The translations under genes were made by a program, and so were the position numbers. The notes below the pieces were generated by a model, which searched no databases, was not told where the DNA came from, and saw only the letters and a program-made list of their open reading frames with translations. Of a stretch of DNA of 64,000 nucleotides, positions 30,422-41,257 are shown one piece after another. The first letter of the stretch is position 1. Every line of letters starts with the position of its first letter. Source of the stretch: Adiantum capillus-veneris. Its lineage: Eukaryota > Streptophyta > Polypodiopsida > Polypodiales > Pteridaceae. The stretch lies in NCBI GenBank assembly GCA_014529385.2, contig CM043969.1:33260446-33324445 (forward strand), in the 5' to 3' direction.

Positions 30422-31798
30422 CTAGGATAGTATGTGAGAAATGTAGATATGAGAGAAGTGAAGAGATGAGAAGTTTCCCTCCCAAGCCCTATTCTTGCAC
30501 GTAGGCAATAAGGATACTGCGGGGAGAGATGTACCTGTAGCAAAGAGAACCTAGAGAGGATGAATTACTAAGAATGAGAGAGATAGGTTTGGTTAAGGAG
30601 ATGAGATTAGATACATATATATATGTTGGATTAGAGATGAAAATGAAAACAACAAGAAATCAAGAAAACATCAATGTAGAACACATCTTACTTGAAACCC
30701 TTCGGCACCATTATTGATGAGAGAGAGAAGAAGAGGGGAGAATTCAATGTTGATTGATACACCAAGTACACCACCTTCTTTGATTAGAGTTGATCTTCCA
30801 AGGATAGCGTACAAGAATGGCTAGTCTTCCTCTAAGAGAAAGTGTAGGCTTGTGCTTATGTTAATGGGGCTAAGTACAATTAGGCATTACTACTCACTCC
30901 CTCAAGAATTCCTCTCATCAATGGCTTGAATGCTTGAGTTCCTTCCAAGGAAGAAGAGGTCCCCTTTTATAGGTGAAGGGAACCCCCAAGGGTTTACACA
31001 AGAAGAGAGGAGCCAATGTGAACAGGAATTGGAAAAGTTGGAAATGAGCTGCCCCTGCATGATGTGGGCAGATTGGGGTCCAGTATTTTGATCATATCTC
31101 CTCAACCGTGACTCCAAATAAAAAAGTAAAAATATGGGCAAAAACTTCAGCTCATTAACTACGATTTTCATTTTAAAATTGTTTTCCAATTTGGATTGGA
31201 ACCTTGTGTAAAAAATTCATCAAAATAGGGTCCATTTATAGCAGCAAAAGTTTTCATGTGGTCTCCTTAGCCTAGACTTTCATTTAATTCCAAAGGACAC
31301 CTCATGCCATATGAAAGCATGACATTGCTCCTTGACAAAGTTTTGTAATCATGCTTGCAATAATGCATTAAAATAAGTGTATCTTTGAAATCATGCCACC
31401 TAGTGTCCCACTAGGATTTGATTCTCTCCTAGTAGCTATTTAAAAAGAAATATAAGAAAAGTATAAAAAATACATAGAATATATATATATATTGGAGTTT
31501 ACCCTAGATATAGGATCTAGCTAGGGTGTGAGATGATAATGAAATAGTAGAAATAAAGAATCAATGCTTTTTGCCCCAAGTTAAAGAGGCGGAGCTATTG
31601 ATGCTTTTCCCATAGTATTTTCTGATGGTAAAGTAAGGATATGTTACCCTTGAGAAAAATAATAGGATGAGATAGAAGGCTTATTATTATACTTAAATAT
31701 GTATATGTACACTATAGGAAATATAATTATGTATCTAAAAAAATACAAGATAGATCTTGTAGCATGCGTTCCCACTATGTACGTGTCACAGCACGATA

Positions 31799-31991
31799 GC
31801 GTGGTCTCTACGAGTGTGAGCACGGGGTTGCCAAGAGCTAAGGGAAATGTGCACGTGGTGCAAAACATTGCCTTGAGGGTAGGTAGCCCGATTGATGTTC
31901 GTGCATTGGTGGATGTGGTCATAGAGAAAAAGATGCAGATAAAAGCCTATGTAGACGGTGCCACGTGGAGCACACATATGTGTTATGATGG
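31799..31991 (+). pseudogene. Element X (right copy): protease strand, continuation
   Basis: Directly continues 19103 after Y: STGLPRAKGNVHVVQN, PIDVRALVDVVIEKKMQ, YVDGATWST. Same active-site frameshift as the left copy. Broken again at 31991 by the solo LTR. Confidence 0.75.
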
Positions 31992-33291
31992 TGATCCGAG
32001 CCTATCACAAATTTTTGTTTATTATATTTTGTGGGTTTTCCTTGCTTCTAGAGGTTTACAATAAAAGAAAGAGTGAGAACAACCTCTTGGAAAAATTAAA
32101 AAAATGATTTGACAGGAATTTTTTCTTGACTAGTTCACTGGAGGTGAAAGGTAGAGGGAGAACCTAGTGGTAAAGGGAAGGAAAAATATGTAAATGTGAA
32201 AAGAAAAGATATGATGTGGTTGTGGAGCCATGCACCCATGATTCAAAGGTCATGAGTGGCTCATATCATCATGGCTTTGGAGCCATATGATGATTCAAAC
32301 AGATGGGACCCAAGTGGAAGACTTGGTAAAGGAAGGAACCAGACACATGATTTTGTTGAATTTTTTAAAAATACTTCCACTCCGATCCAAGAAAAGTTGT
32401 CTTCATCAAAGTTGTAGCTGATGAGCTGGAGATTCTGACCATATTTTGTTTATAATTTTTGCATCTACGGTCTAGGAGATATGGCCAAAATGGCGGACTC
32501 CAGTTTTTTGAACTGTGGTGGAGACCACCCCCTCTACCTTTACACACACACACCCTTCCTTTTCCACATTGAGACCTTCTCTAAAAATCAGCCATTAGTC
32601 TTATCACCCTCCTCTCGTTCCTCCTCTCTCTCAAGCTCAAAAACCCATCAAAATTCCTCTTCTAATCACCTCTCAAGTCATGCTTAATCTTGTTGTAATT
32701 CATAAGTTCTCATTCAACCCCTTTCTATTATTACTAGATATGTATTGATTTTATGTAGATTCTTTACATTTTAAAATAAGGAAGCTCTTGGACTCAAGCT
32801 ATGGAGGAAGGAGTGAAGACAACACAAGTGATGATGGAGCTAATTAGTTGCAAATTGGTCAACAAATCACTTGGAAGGAGCTTCTTCATTGGTTGAATAT
32901 CCCTAATCAAGCTTCATTTGTACAAATTACACTTGGATCTTAACCTCACTCCTAATCACTCTCTTTCCTATATAAAGAGGCCTTCCCCTTTGTAATTTCA
33001 AGCTTCCCTCAGCCCCATTGAGTCTTTGTATCACTCACCATGAGCCCATAAGCTCATTCATTCACTCTATTCTTGCACATTCTAGAGTGCAAATTGTTTC
33101 ATGCTAGTAACCTCTCCTCCTCTTACTTATGTTAATTAAGAGAAATCTTTTATATGTGGGTGAGAGTGCTTGATGTGATCTTGGCTAATCCTTGAGTGGT
33201 TGTTTGGTAATCTACATGACTATCTGTGTTGGAAGTGTTTGAAGTCATCCATTCCTTGTACACACACTAAGGTTAATGCTTCATTCATAGT

Positions 33292-33351
<60 letters not shown>

Positions 33352-33466
33352 TGTAGCGGTCCTAGCCCACGCTTCCAAGACTAGGTGGTGCCCTTATCTC
33401 ATTTCCCTTGTGGCGCAATGGAGTTTGTTTTGGTGTAGAGGCCGCCATTCCAAATTTCCTTCGTCA
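31992..33466 (+). mobile_element. Solo LTR nested in X
   Basis: Begins TGATCCGAG, ends TTCGTCA. Flanks ATGG (31988-31991) and ACGG (33467-33470) represent a 4-bp TSD with one substitution: the left arm has ACGG once. Carries TATATAAAG near 32973, a CT array at 33294-33347 and gactaggtggtgccc at 33380, the same order as in the LTRs at 20410 and 41258. No PBS or genes follow, hence solo. Confidence 0.75.
33294..33347. repeat. (CT)n microsatellite in LTR
   Basis: CT run downstream of the LTR TATA; equivalent in position to that at 22777. Confidence 0.95.
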
Positions 33467-33805
33467 ACGGAAGCAACCATGAAGGAGACGAGAGTCAAGG
33501 TGATAGCCAAGTCAAATGTGCACATGAGGATGGCCAACCATACTAAAGCTAGGTGTTTGTGTGTGGCTCCAGATGTGAAGGTCAAAGTGATGGGCATAGA
33601 GTGCCTGATAGGCTTTTTTGTGATGAAGGAAGGGTGATAATACTTGTCTAATCATTTTGGGTAGGCCATGGCTTTTGGCAATAGGTGCTAAACAGGATTG
33701 GGAGAGCAAGTGTTCACATTTCCTGACAAAGAGCAAGGGAGACAAATTGTGCTAGATTTAAAGACCAAGGAGAGCAGTTCTCGTCATATGGCATCCAAAC
33801 ATTAG
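33467..33805 (+). pseudogene. Element X (right copy): protease second half
   Basis: Inverse of 16735-17075. Frame: MKETRVKVIAKSNVHMRMAN and VKVMGIECLIGFFVMKEG, the second half of the retroviral-type protease. At 33805/33806 it is joined straight to module R; the 2.5 kb found in the left arm (14223-16730) are missing. Confidence 0.65.
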
Positions 33806-35041
33806 GCCATTTCCTTGGAAGACCATTAGGCCTGGGAATGCCACATGGCACTTGCAAAGAATCCCACATGTGTAGCTTGGTGTTTGAAGGCTGCTATATA
33901 TTGGGGAAAGCATGGCTCTCTATTGGTGTATCTCAATGGAGAGAGAGCTCCTAGGAGTGCTCTTTGTGGCATGGCTCAGGCGGTGCCCTTGGCGTTGTGT
34001 GCGGTGGCGCGATCGATGGCGTTTCGGTGAGGGCGGCGGACTGGCCGGTGAGCGCCGACAGCTCTAAGGGGTGCACGCGGTGCTAACCTAGCTTGGGCAC
34101 CCAAGAGGAAGAAGTTCACATGGCCGTTATGGCCCCGACCCTTTTGAAACAAAGATTTGAGCCCCACTAGTGACATCCCTAGTGAGGGGGGGTCTTATGA
34201 GTATGAGGGAGAGAGGGTGTGGGAAGGTGAGTCCGAGAGTCAAAGTAGAGAACACAGCCCAAAGGGCGGCCAAAGAGAATTCAAGGGCCAGATTAGGTGG
34301 CGGAAAAAGCGGTCAAAGAGCTCGCTTAGGTGCAAAGGATAGGAGATGGGAAATCCAAGCTCGAAGAGAGCAAAGCCATGGCGGCCAAAGTGGGCAGATG
34401 GGGCAAATTCAAAGGTGAAAGGTGGTAAGGTTAGGAGAAAAAATAAATGAAATGAACAAATTCAAAAAAATGCCAATGGGTACTAGTGACATTGCTAGTG
34501 CACCCCCCTCTCAAGCACAGTCCAAAGAGAGCAGTTAGAGAGAAAATGCAAGGGGCTCCCCCCTTCCTAAAGATGCCAAATTGAGAGGACAGGTGGACCA
34601 ATTCGAGAGCGGTTTCTAAAGTTGAAGGCCCCCCACTATAAAAAGTCAAATTTTAATCAAATTAGGGGCTTTTTTGGTGTCGTTTGAAGCCTGCAGAGTG
34701 GAGTTTTAGACAGAGGAGTGCGCTTGCCAAATCCCCTTTGTATTTTCTCATGAAAATGTCCATTGTGATGCAATTGCAAGCTTTGTACATGCCTCTTGAA
34801 GTGTAATCAAGCCACTATGGCCCAATTTTGATGTTGTTTCCCATCCCCCCCTTCTCTTTCTCCTTCTCTTGTGTCCCCCCCGTGGTGCCGGTAGTGTGGA
34901 TGTGTGTGCCCCTCCCCCCAGACCGACGGTGTTTTGTGTGAGAGAGTGAGATTGAGTGGCTCTGTGTGAGTGTGTGTGCAAGGGTAGAAACGGATTGTGG
35001 CAGTAGGTGTGCATTGTGTGCTGGTCTTATGGAGTGTGCTA
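33806..35041 (-). mobile_element. Module R copy 2 (inverted)
   Basis: Reverse complement of 12960-14222. PBS-like GGGGCTCAAATC on the minus strand near 34162 is more decayed than in copy 1. The reading of the GC-rich part is not conserved, so no gene. Confidence 0.7.
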
Positions 35042-35333
35042 CAGGGCGAAAGCATGTTAACCTGTCATGCTTTTTCATGTCCAGGACAATGCTAACTAGC
35101 ACAATTTTGACATATGCTAACTAGTACAATAACTTAAACTACATCTCCAAGATCTATGACATATGATATATCAATAGAAAGCACTTGAAACAAGGAATCC
35201 AAATGTACAACCTCTGACAAATTTTGATATTATTTGTAAAAAATTTACCGGATGCCCAACTTTTTGAAGATGTGCTAACTTGAAACTGCTAACTAGCACA
35301 AAAAGCATGACAGGTTAACATGCTTTCACCCTG
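35042..35333. mobile_element. MITE, 292 bp, TA target
   Basis: Starts CAGGGCGAAAGCATGTTAAC and ends with the inverse of CAGGGTGAAAGCATGTTAAC; the terminal inverted repeats are about 34 bp with one mismatch. TA on both sides; the left arm has one TA at the homologous place (near 12973). Interior AT-rich, with subterminal gctaactagca repeats in both orientations. Noncoding, presumably mobilised in trans. Confidence 0.85.
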
Positions 35334-35830
35334 TAAGCATTGGGAGATGAGCAAGGGGTGGTCTGCTAGTGTAAAGTGTGTTTTTTAAGGTGTTTTCTGA
35401 GAGGATAGGGGTGTTGTGAATACGATGAGCTATAGAGAGGCCTTTGTTTGTGTGTCGGGTGTGTTCCCCCATTCCCCATCTCCAACAATATTCCTCCTTG
35501 TATGGACCCTTGCTAGATGGTGGTGGTCCTTTGGAACAAGCACCTGTGGAGCTTAGAAGATTTTAGATTCACATAGATGACCTACAATATGAACTGGCAC
35601 AGTCATTGGCTTAAGTCTCAGAACTAAAAAGAAAAACCACCTGTCATGCCAAGGGCAAACCGAGGGGGGTCACAAACCTATGGCAAGGTACAAGGGCCGG
35701 CTGCTAGGTGTGGATAGGGGATTCTAGATGTTGAGGTCCAATGGCAGTTCCCTCGGTTCTCACACTAGTATCACAGCTTAGGGAACAAAGGATCTATAGA
35801 GGAGGGGGAAAAAATTGCATGGATTTTCAT

Positions 35831-35889
<59 letters not shown>

Positions 35890-36290
35890 GCTTGGTCCGT
35901 GAAGGAGGAGACATGGGCATGGCCCCTTGGATACACAAAGCCGTGGGAGTGGTTGTTTGCAAGGGAGAGTCAACCAAGGCGACCTTCAACAAACGGGTCG
36001 AGAGCTCAAGAAAAACATGTTCGCCATCGCAAGGACAACAAAAGTTTCTTCTTGAGAGCAGGCCAAAATGGCTCGTATGACAAGCTGCAATTTTGAATTT
36101 CTCCTCTTGCACTACCCACACACTGCAGCCATGGAAATTCCTCTTCCTTTAGAATTAGGGTGCCCTAATTCGGCACCCCTCCCAAATATTTCCAAGGGTT
36201 AATTCCCACATGCATGATCTATTTTGTCGGCATGATCATCGCATGCGAGATGCAGGTCATTTAGAGTGCCTCTGCCATAGTCTGCAGCAT
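35334..36290 (+). repeat. Right-arm equivalent of 11935-12975, with CT array and mutated PBS
   Basis: Reverse-complement match to the left arm. LTR end TTCTCACA at 35764 followed by a mutated tRNA-iMet PBS (TAGTATCACAGC). CT array 35834-35884. No gene recognised; the short frame shared with 12136-12450 occurs on the + strand at 35829-36080. Confidence 0.65.
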
Positions 36291-37085
36291 GACATTTGGA
36301 ATTACACTACATCTACCACAGTCTACACTAGGACATTATGTATGAAAAGCGTTCACACTTCGCTCAGGTATCAATTTCAAAGTTGGAGTCGGCAAGGTTC
36401 CGATGACCAATAGAACACAAAAATTACAAGCAGCTTCACATCAAAAGACATAGCAAATTGACAGAGGAATGGTCATAAATTTGTGAGCAGTTTCCAAAGA
36501 ACACGTATTTAATCAAGATAAGCATCAAGATTTGGGGATGGATTTGAAGACTGTGTAGGACACAATCGGGTGGAATTATTTCCACAAGCAATGCATGACT
36601 ATCCAAGGGATAGAGAAGTCAAGGATTCCTGATGGCATTTGGTATCAATCAAAGGAAATTTGGTGTATTGCAAGGCATATTGGTACATCCAACCAGGTAC
36701 TCATGTTTAAGTTTCAGCTTTAATTTTGCATCGATTATGAAATCATTTGCATTTTGTTAAGGGTTGTGAATTCCAACTTGTGCAATGATTTCCGCCCAAG
36801 GGGTATGTTGGAGTTTATCAAGCATGGCTTGATTGTCCTTACAACAAGGCTATTAATCAACTTAGCCAATTAAACTTATCAACATGGACTTTGTATTAAG
36901 CGATTGTGAATCTCAAGGAAATTCAACAACTTTCAGGGCTCGTCCCAAGTAGAGGGAGCACACAGTGCTTTTCATTTGGGAAAAGGGCTTAAAACCTTGG
37001 GGCCAAAGGGCTCCAATTAGACTTTACCTCCACAACATGCAATGAGCATGTATCTATGCAAGGTTGTTGATACTAAATCCGATGT
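36291..37085. repeat. Segment missing from the left arm; second copy of the 38090-38660 repeat
   Basis: 36405-37018 is a direct, diverged repeat of 38090-38650. The right arm thus has two copies ~1.65 kb apart, the left arm one (10380-10930). The right end (37018-37085) also occurs at 410-490, so this is the ancestral state and the left arm carries the deletion. Confidence 0.6.
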
Positions 37086-38050
37086 AGTAAAAAACGATTA
37101 TGCTCAACCCAATTTTGGCAAGATAGATTCAACGAGATTACAAGGGTAAACACAATAGTGTTGGGAAACGTAGGTATGCTTTGTTTCTGCAATTACTGTA
37201 GATGTTTTTAATCTTTTAGTCTGATATATTACCCCCGACAAGGTCAACAATTGGCAAAGTTAATTATCTTTTATCAATGCTATAAGATGCATCACGGGAG
37301 CAAGGCTCCATTAAAAAATACTCAAGAAACTGGCTTGTGCATTATGCCGGTCGGTATCTCTTTAACATATCCTCTTTGTTCTATCCCTGCCTATATTTAT
37401 GCATTGGGGGCATGGTTACTCCAAAGCAATTACAGCTTTCCAGAGTGCAACAAAATAATTACATGAAGTACAATGAAAGAATAGTCATGCCACATGATGC
37501 TCCGACTTCTGTTTCTAGGAGCAATGGTTACAAAAATCATTATTAGACATGGTAGACTATGTTGGTCACCGTTGGTTGCTAATTTGAGTAGTTTCCGTGT
37601 AGAGTCTAGACAAGGGGTTTGAGAATCATTAGAAAGAGGATGGGGTGTAGGAGGGCCTCTTTATTTTCCATGAGCTTATGGAGGTGATTTACATTTTGAC
37701 AAATAGGTATACGCCATGTGTGCAAGAATGGTGGGTGTGTAAGAGATGTGTAAGCGTGGTCAAAGGATGCACTTTCCCCCCCAAAAATGAGGTGGACAAT
37801 TTTATGATTTTCCGGCTTCCATAACTCCCACATATGGTCTCCAATTTGAGTGGAGATCATAGATCTACAATCTACATGTCGAACTCTTTCCATAGATATG
37901 CTACATGATATGGTTTTACCCGCTGGATTTTAAATTCCGTTAGGAGGGAACTTTCAATTCAAATAAACTAGCCATTTTGCCTGTTTGAATTCAAAAGTTG
38001 TCCATTGATTTCTTTTTTAATACAAAAGGTTTGACTTCCTTCAATTGCCA
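37086..38050. repeat. Right-arm equivalent of 10955-11925
   Basis: Reverse-complement match including end motif at 37625. Noncoding. Confidence 0.65.
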
Positions 38051-38688
38051 AATAAAGAGGCCCTCCTAGACCCCATTCTCTTCCTAATGCAAAAGACACA
38101 GCAAATTGAGAGAGGAATGGTCATAAATTTGTGGTGAGTTTCGAAAGAACATGTATCCAACCAAGATAAGCATCAAGATTTGGGGATGGATTCGAAGATT
38201 GTGTAGGACACAATCGGGTGGAATTCTTCCAACAAGCATGCATGACTATCCAAAAGATAGTTTAGTCAAGGATTCCCGAAGGAACTAGGTATCAATAAAA
38301 AGAAAATTGGTGTATTGCTAGGCATATTGGTACATCCAACCAAGTTTCAACTTTAAGTTTGCATCGATTATGAAATCATTTGCACTTTGTTTAGGATTGT
38401 GAATTCCAACTTGTGCAATGATTTTTGCCCAACGATATATTGGAGTTTATCAAGCATGGCTTGATTGTCCTTACAGCAAGGCTATTAATGAACTTAGCCA
38501 ATTGCATTTATCAACATGGATTTTGTATTAAGTGATTGTGAATCTCAAGAAATTCAACCACTTTCAGGGCTCGTCTGAAGTAGAGGGAGCAAATAGTGCT
38601 TTTCAATTGGGAAAAGGGCATAAAACCTTGGGGCCAAAGGGCTCCATTAGCAAGTGAATGGGGTATAGGAGGGCCTCTTTATTTCGAA
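38051..38688. mobile_element. MITE-like inverted-repeat unit, right-arm copy
   Basis: AAATAAAGAGGCCCTCCTAG at the left and its inverse at the right end (ctctttattt 38688). Counterpart of 10364-10954. Confidence 0.5.
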
Positions 38689-38879
38689 GTTTAAGGGAAT
38701 GCTTAAAGCTTAAGCCAAGTTTGACCAAGCCTAAAGGAGAGGGCAAAAAGGCCCATGCTGAGATTTTCAAAAAATCCATTTCCTTATTTTGAATTTGAAA
38801 ATAGTTTATTTAGTAACCCAAAAGAGAGGGGGGTAAATGAATTTTCAAATGTGCTGCATTCCCTCTCTTTCTTCCGTCC

Positions 38880-40197
38880 ACAACTTAATCTTTTTCTCTT
38901 AACTCTGAGTACTCTCCTTTCCTCCTAGCCACCTTCACCTGCTTGTAGCAATCACCATTACACATTCTCACTAATTTGCTTGATTAACTAACACAATGTC
39001 ATTCAATACCCTACCAGTGCAAGACATTACTAACAAATCAAAACGATATCGATTAAACGCTAATTTATAGCAGGAGTATGCGAATGTGTGACTTGGCACA
39101 TCTAATCCCAGTGCTGGAGACCAGCTACAAAACCATGGATGCAAGACAATCAACTTATGGATTGATGGCCATATTTACCCCGGCGATCTAATGACCAATG
39201 CATCACTGCCTTTCCGTAATGTCACTGAGCTACTACAATTTATTGGAGATGGGAGAGACGGACTTTTTGGCTACTGGTGGAGATTACATTCAGTTTTTTT
39301 CAATGAAAGGGAATCAAGAAAACATCTCTGTGCTGCCTATTCTTCATTGCAAGAGAAGTACGTGAAAGACATTCAGCAAGTCAGAGAGGAAGCCAATGAG
39401 AAGACAAAGCAGCTTAATGAAGAGATGTCAAAGCTTATTACAAAAGTAGAGCATCATAAAATGGAGCAAGAGCGTCGTCTAGACAATTATGTTTAGCTAC
39501 AACACACTGCATGTAATATGCACCGGCGAATCGATCATTTCACACACATTCCATGGGGCTATCACATTCGCAAGCACAAGAGACATGCGATGTCTATGCT
39601 ATCTTCAAGAGGTGGAGATCGAAAGAAATGTATTCCTAAAACTCGGTAGGAATACAAATGCAAGCTTCTAATTTCGTACATTTTTTATAGGTTGCTGTGA
39701 TATTATTTCAATATGTAGGAACTTGTCTTGGTTGATGATGGGAATCGAGTCCAATGCTGAAACGATCGGACATACTCTATTGCATTATATCATCAAACCA
39801 AAGGAGTTGGTGGAGCTATTCGATGGTCCATCCAATGCTGGCATTGCTAAAGTTTTGTGCCAGAAGTATTTCAGTGAACTGAAGAACATTGTTCACCTCA
39901 GGAGATGATGGAGGTGTGTGACAATGTAGGAATAAGTTTCAAAGCCTATGAAGCTTTGTATAGGCTTGTCACACTAGGTTACATAGAAAAAGGTTTTTTT
40001 AGGTTGCTGCCAACGCCTTACAGTGTTAGTGTCACAAAAAGGTGCACCAATAATGATGTTGCCAGCTTGGGTGGATTTCAATATGTGGAGGATGTCCTAC
40101 CACTAGAAGAGAACAAATCTTTTTGTTACAACAAGTTCAATAATGTCTATGTTGACTTGTTGAAGCTCCAAGAGTCAACCATTAGATTTTATGGGTT
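38880..40197 (+). pseudogene. Orphan protein, right-arm copy, truncated
   Basis: Same gene as 7734-9527 read on the + strand. ATG-like start region 38997, then LLQFIGDGRDGLFGYWWRLH, the coiled coil KYVKDIQQVREEANEKTKQL and EEMSKLITKVEHHKMEQE (stop after NYV at 39494). The block GIESNAETIGHTLLHYIIK follows from 39729, then MMEVCDNVGISFKAYEALY after a frameshift near 39900. It is cut at 40197 in the middle of RFYGL and joined to module R copy 3. Less intact than the left copy at 39900, more intact at 39300. Confidence 0.55.
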
Positions 40198-41257
40198 GCC
40201 ACAATCCGCCTCTACCCTTGCACACACATAGCCGCTCAATCTCACTCTCTCACACAAAAAACCGTCGGTCCAAGGGGGCACACATATCCACAATGTCGAC
40301 ACCACGGGGGAACACAAGAGCAGGATAAAGAGAAGAGGGGAGGGAAAAAGACAACAAAACTAGACTATAGTGGCTTGATTACACTTCAAGAGGCATGTAC
40401 AAATCTTACAATGCCATCACAATGGCCATTTTCATGAGAAAATACAAATGGATTGACAAGCACACTCCTTTGTCTAAAACTCCACTTTGCAGGCTTCAAA
40501 CAACACCAAAAAAGGCCCTAATTTGATTAAAATTTGACTTTTATAGTGGGGGGCCTTGAAATTTAGAAACTGTTCTCTAATTGGTCCACCTGTCCTCTAA
40601 ATTTGGTATCTTTAGGAAGGGGGAGCCTCTCTTTGGCTTGTGATTGAGAGGGGGTTGCACTAGCAATGTTGCTAGTGCCCCTCGGCATTTTTTTGAATTT
40701 TTTCATTTCATTTATTTTTTCTCCTAACCTTACCTCCTTTCACCTTTGAATTTGCCTCATCTGCCCACTTTGACTGTCCTGGGTTTTCCCTCTTGGAGCT
40801 TGGATTGCCCATCTCCTATCCTTTGCACCTGACCAGGCTTTTTGACTGCTTTGTCCGCCATGTAATTTGGCCTTTGAATTCTCTTTGACTGCCCTTTGGT
40901 ATCTATCTCTCTACTTTGACTCTCAGACTCACCTTCCCACACCCTCTCTCCCTCATACTCATAAGACCCGCCCCTCACTAGCGATGTCTCTAGTGGGGCA
41001 TGGATCTTTGATTCAAAAGGGTCGGGGTCCTAAGGGCCGTGTAAAATGCTTCCTCTCGGGCTCCCAAGCCATGTGAGCATCGCGTGCATCCCTTGGAGCC
41101 ATCGACTGCTAGCTGTTGCGCCGCCCTCACCAAAACACTGCCGATCGTGCCACCACACACAGCGTCAAGGGCGTCACCTGAGCCATGCCATAGCCAACGC
41201 TCCTAGGAGATCTCTCTCCATTGAGATACACCAATAGACAGCCCACACCTTGTCCTA
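40197..41257 (+). mobile_element. Module R copy 3 (5' truncated)
   Basis: Same orientation as copy 1, starting at the ccacaatcc of 13018 and ending about 41256 where the Z LTR begins. The junction to the orphan gene at 40197 marks the end of the right arm. Confidence 0.65.

Larger units (their letters stand above)
19104..31798 (-). mobile_element. LTR retrotransposon Y (Gypsy-type), nested in X
   Basis: LTRs begin TGTCG and end CGACA on the + strand and are 29791-31798 (5' in element sense) and 19104-23819 (3', split by a solo LTR). GCGT occurs at 19100-19103 and 31799-31802 and only once in the unoccupied left-arm site, so it is a 4-bp TSD. A PPT (AGAGGGGGTGGA) abuts the 3' LTR at 23820-23831. 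Order on the minus strand: gag 29749, protease ~27800, RT/RNase H 26700-25051, integrase 24936-23878. About 20 differences in the first 1300 bp of LTR suggest a recent insertion, yet the ORFs carry several stops. Confidence 0.9.
29791..31798 (-). repeat. Y 5' LTR (element sense)
   Basis: 2008 bp, TATCG (from TGTCG) to ACGATA (from ACGACA). Complete reference copy for the split 3' LTR. Both micro-ORFs sit near its U5 end (30421-29994). Confidence 0.9.
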
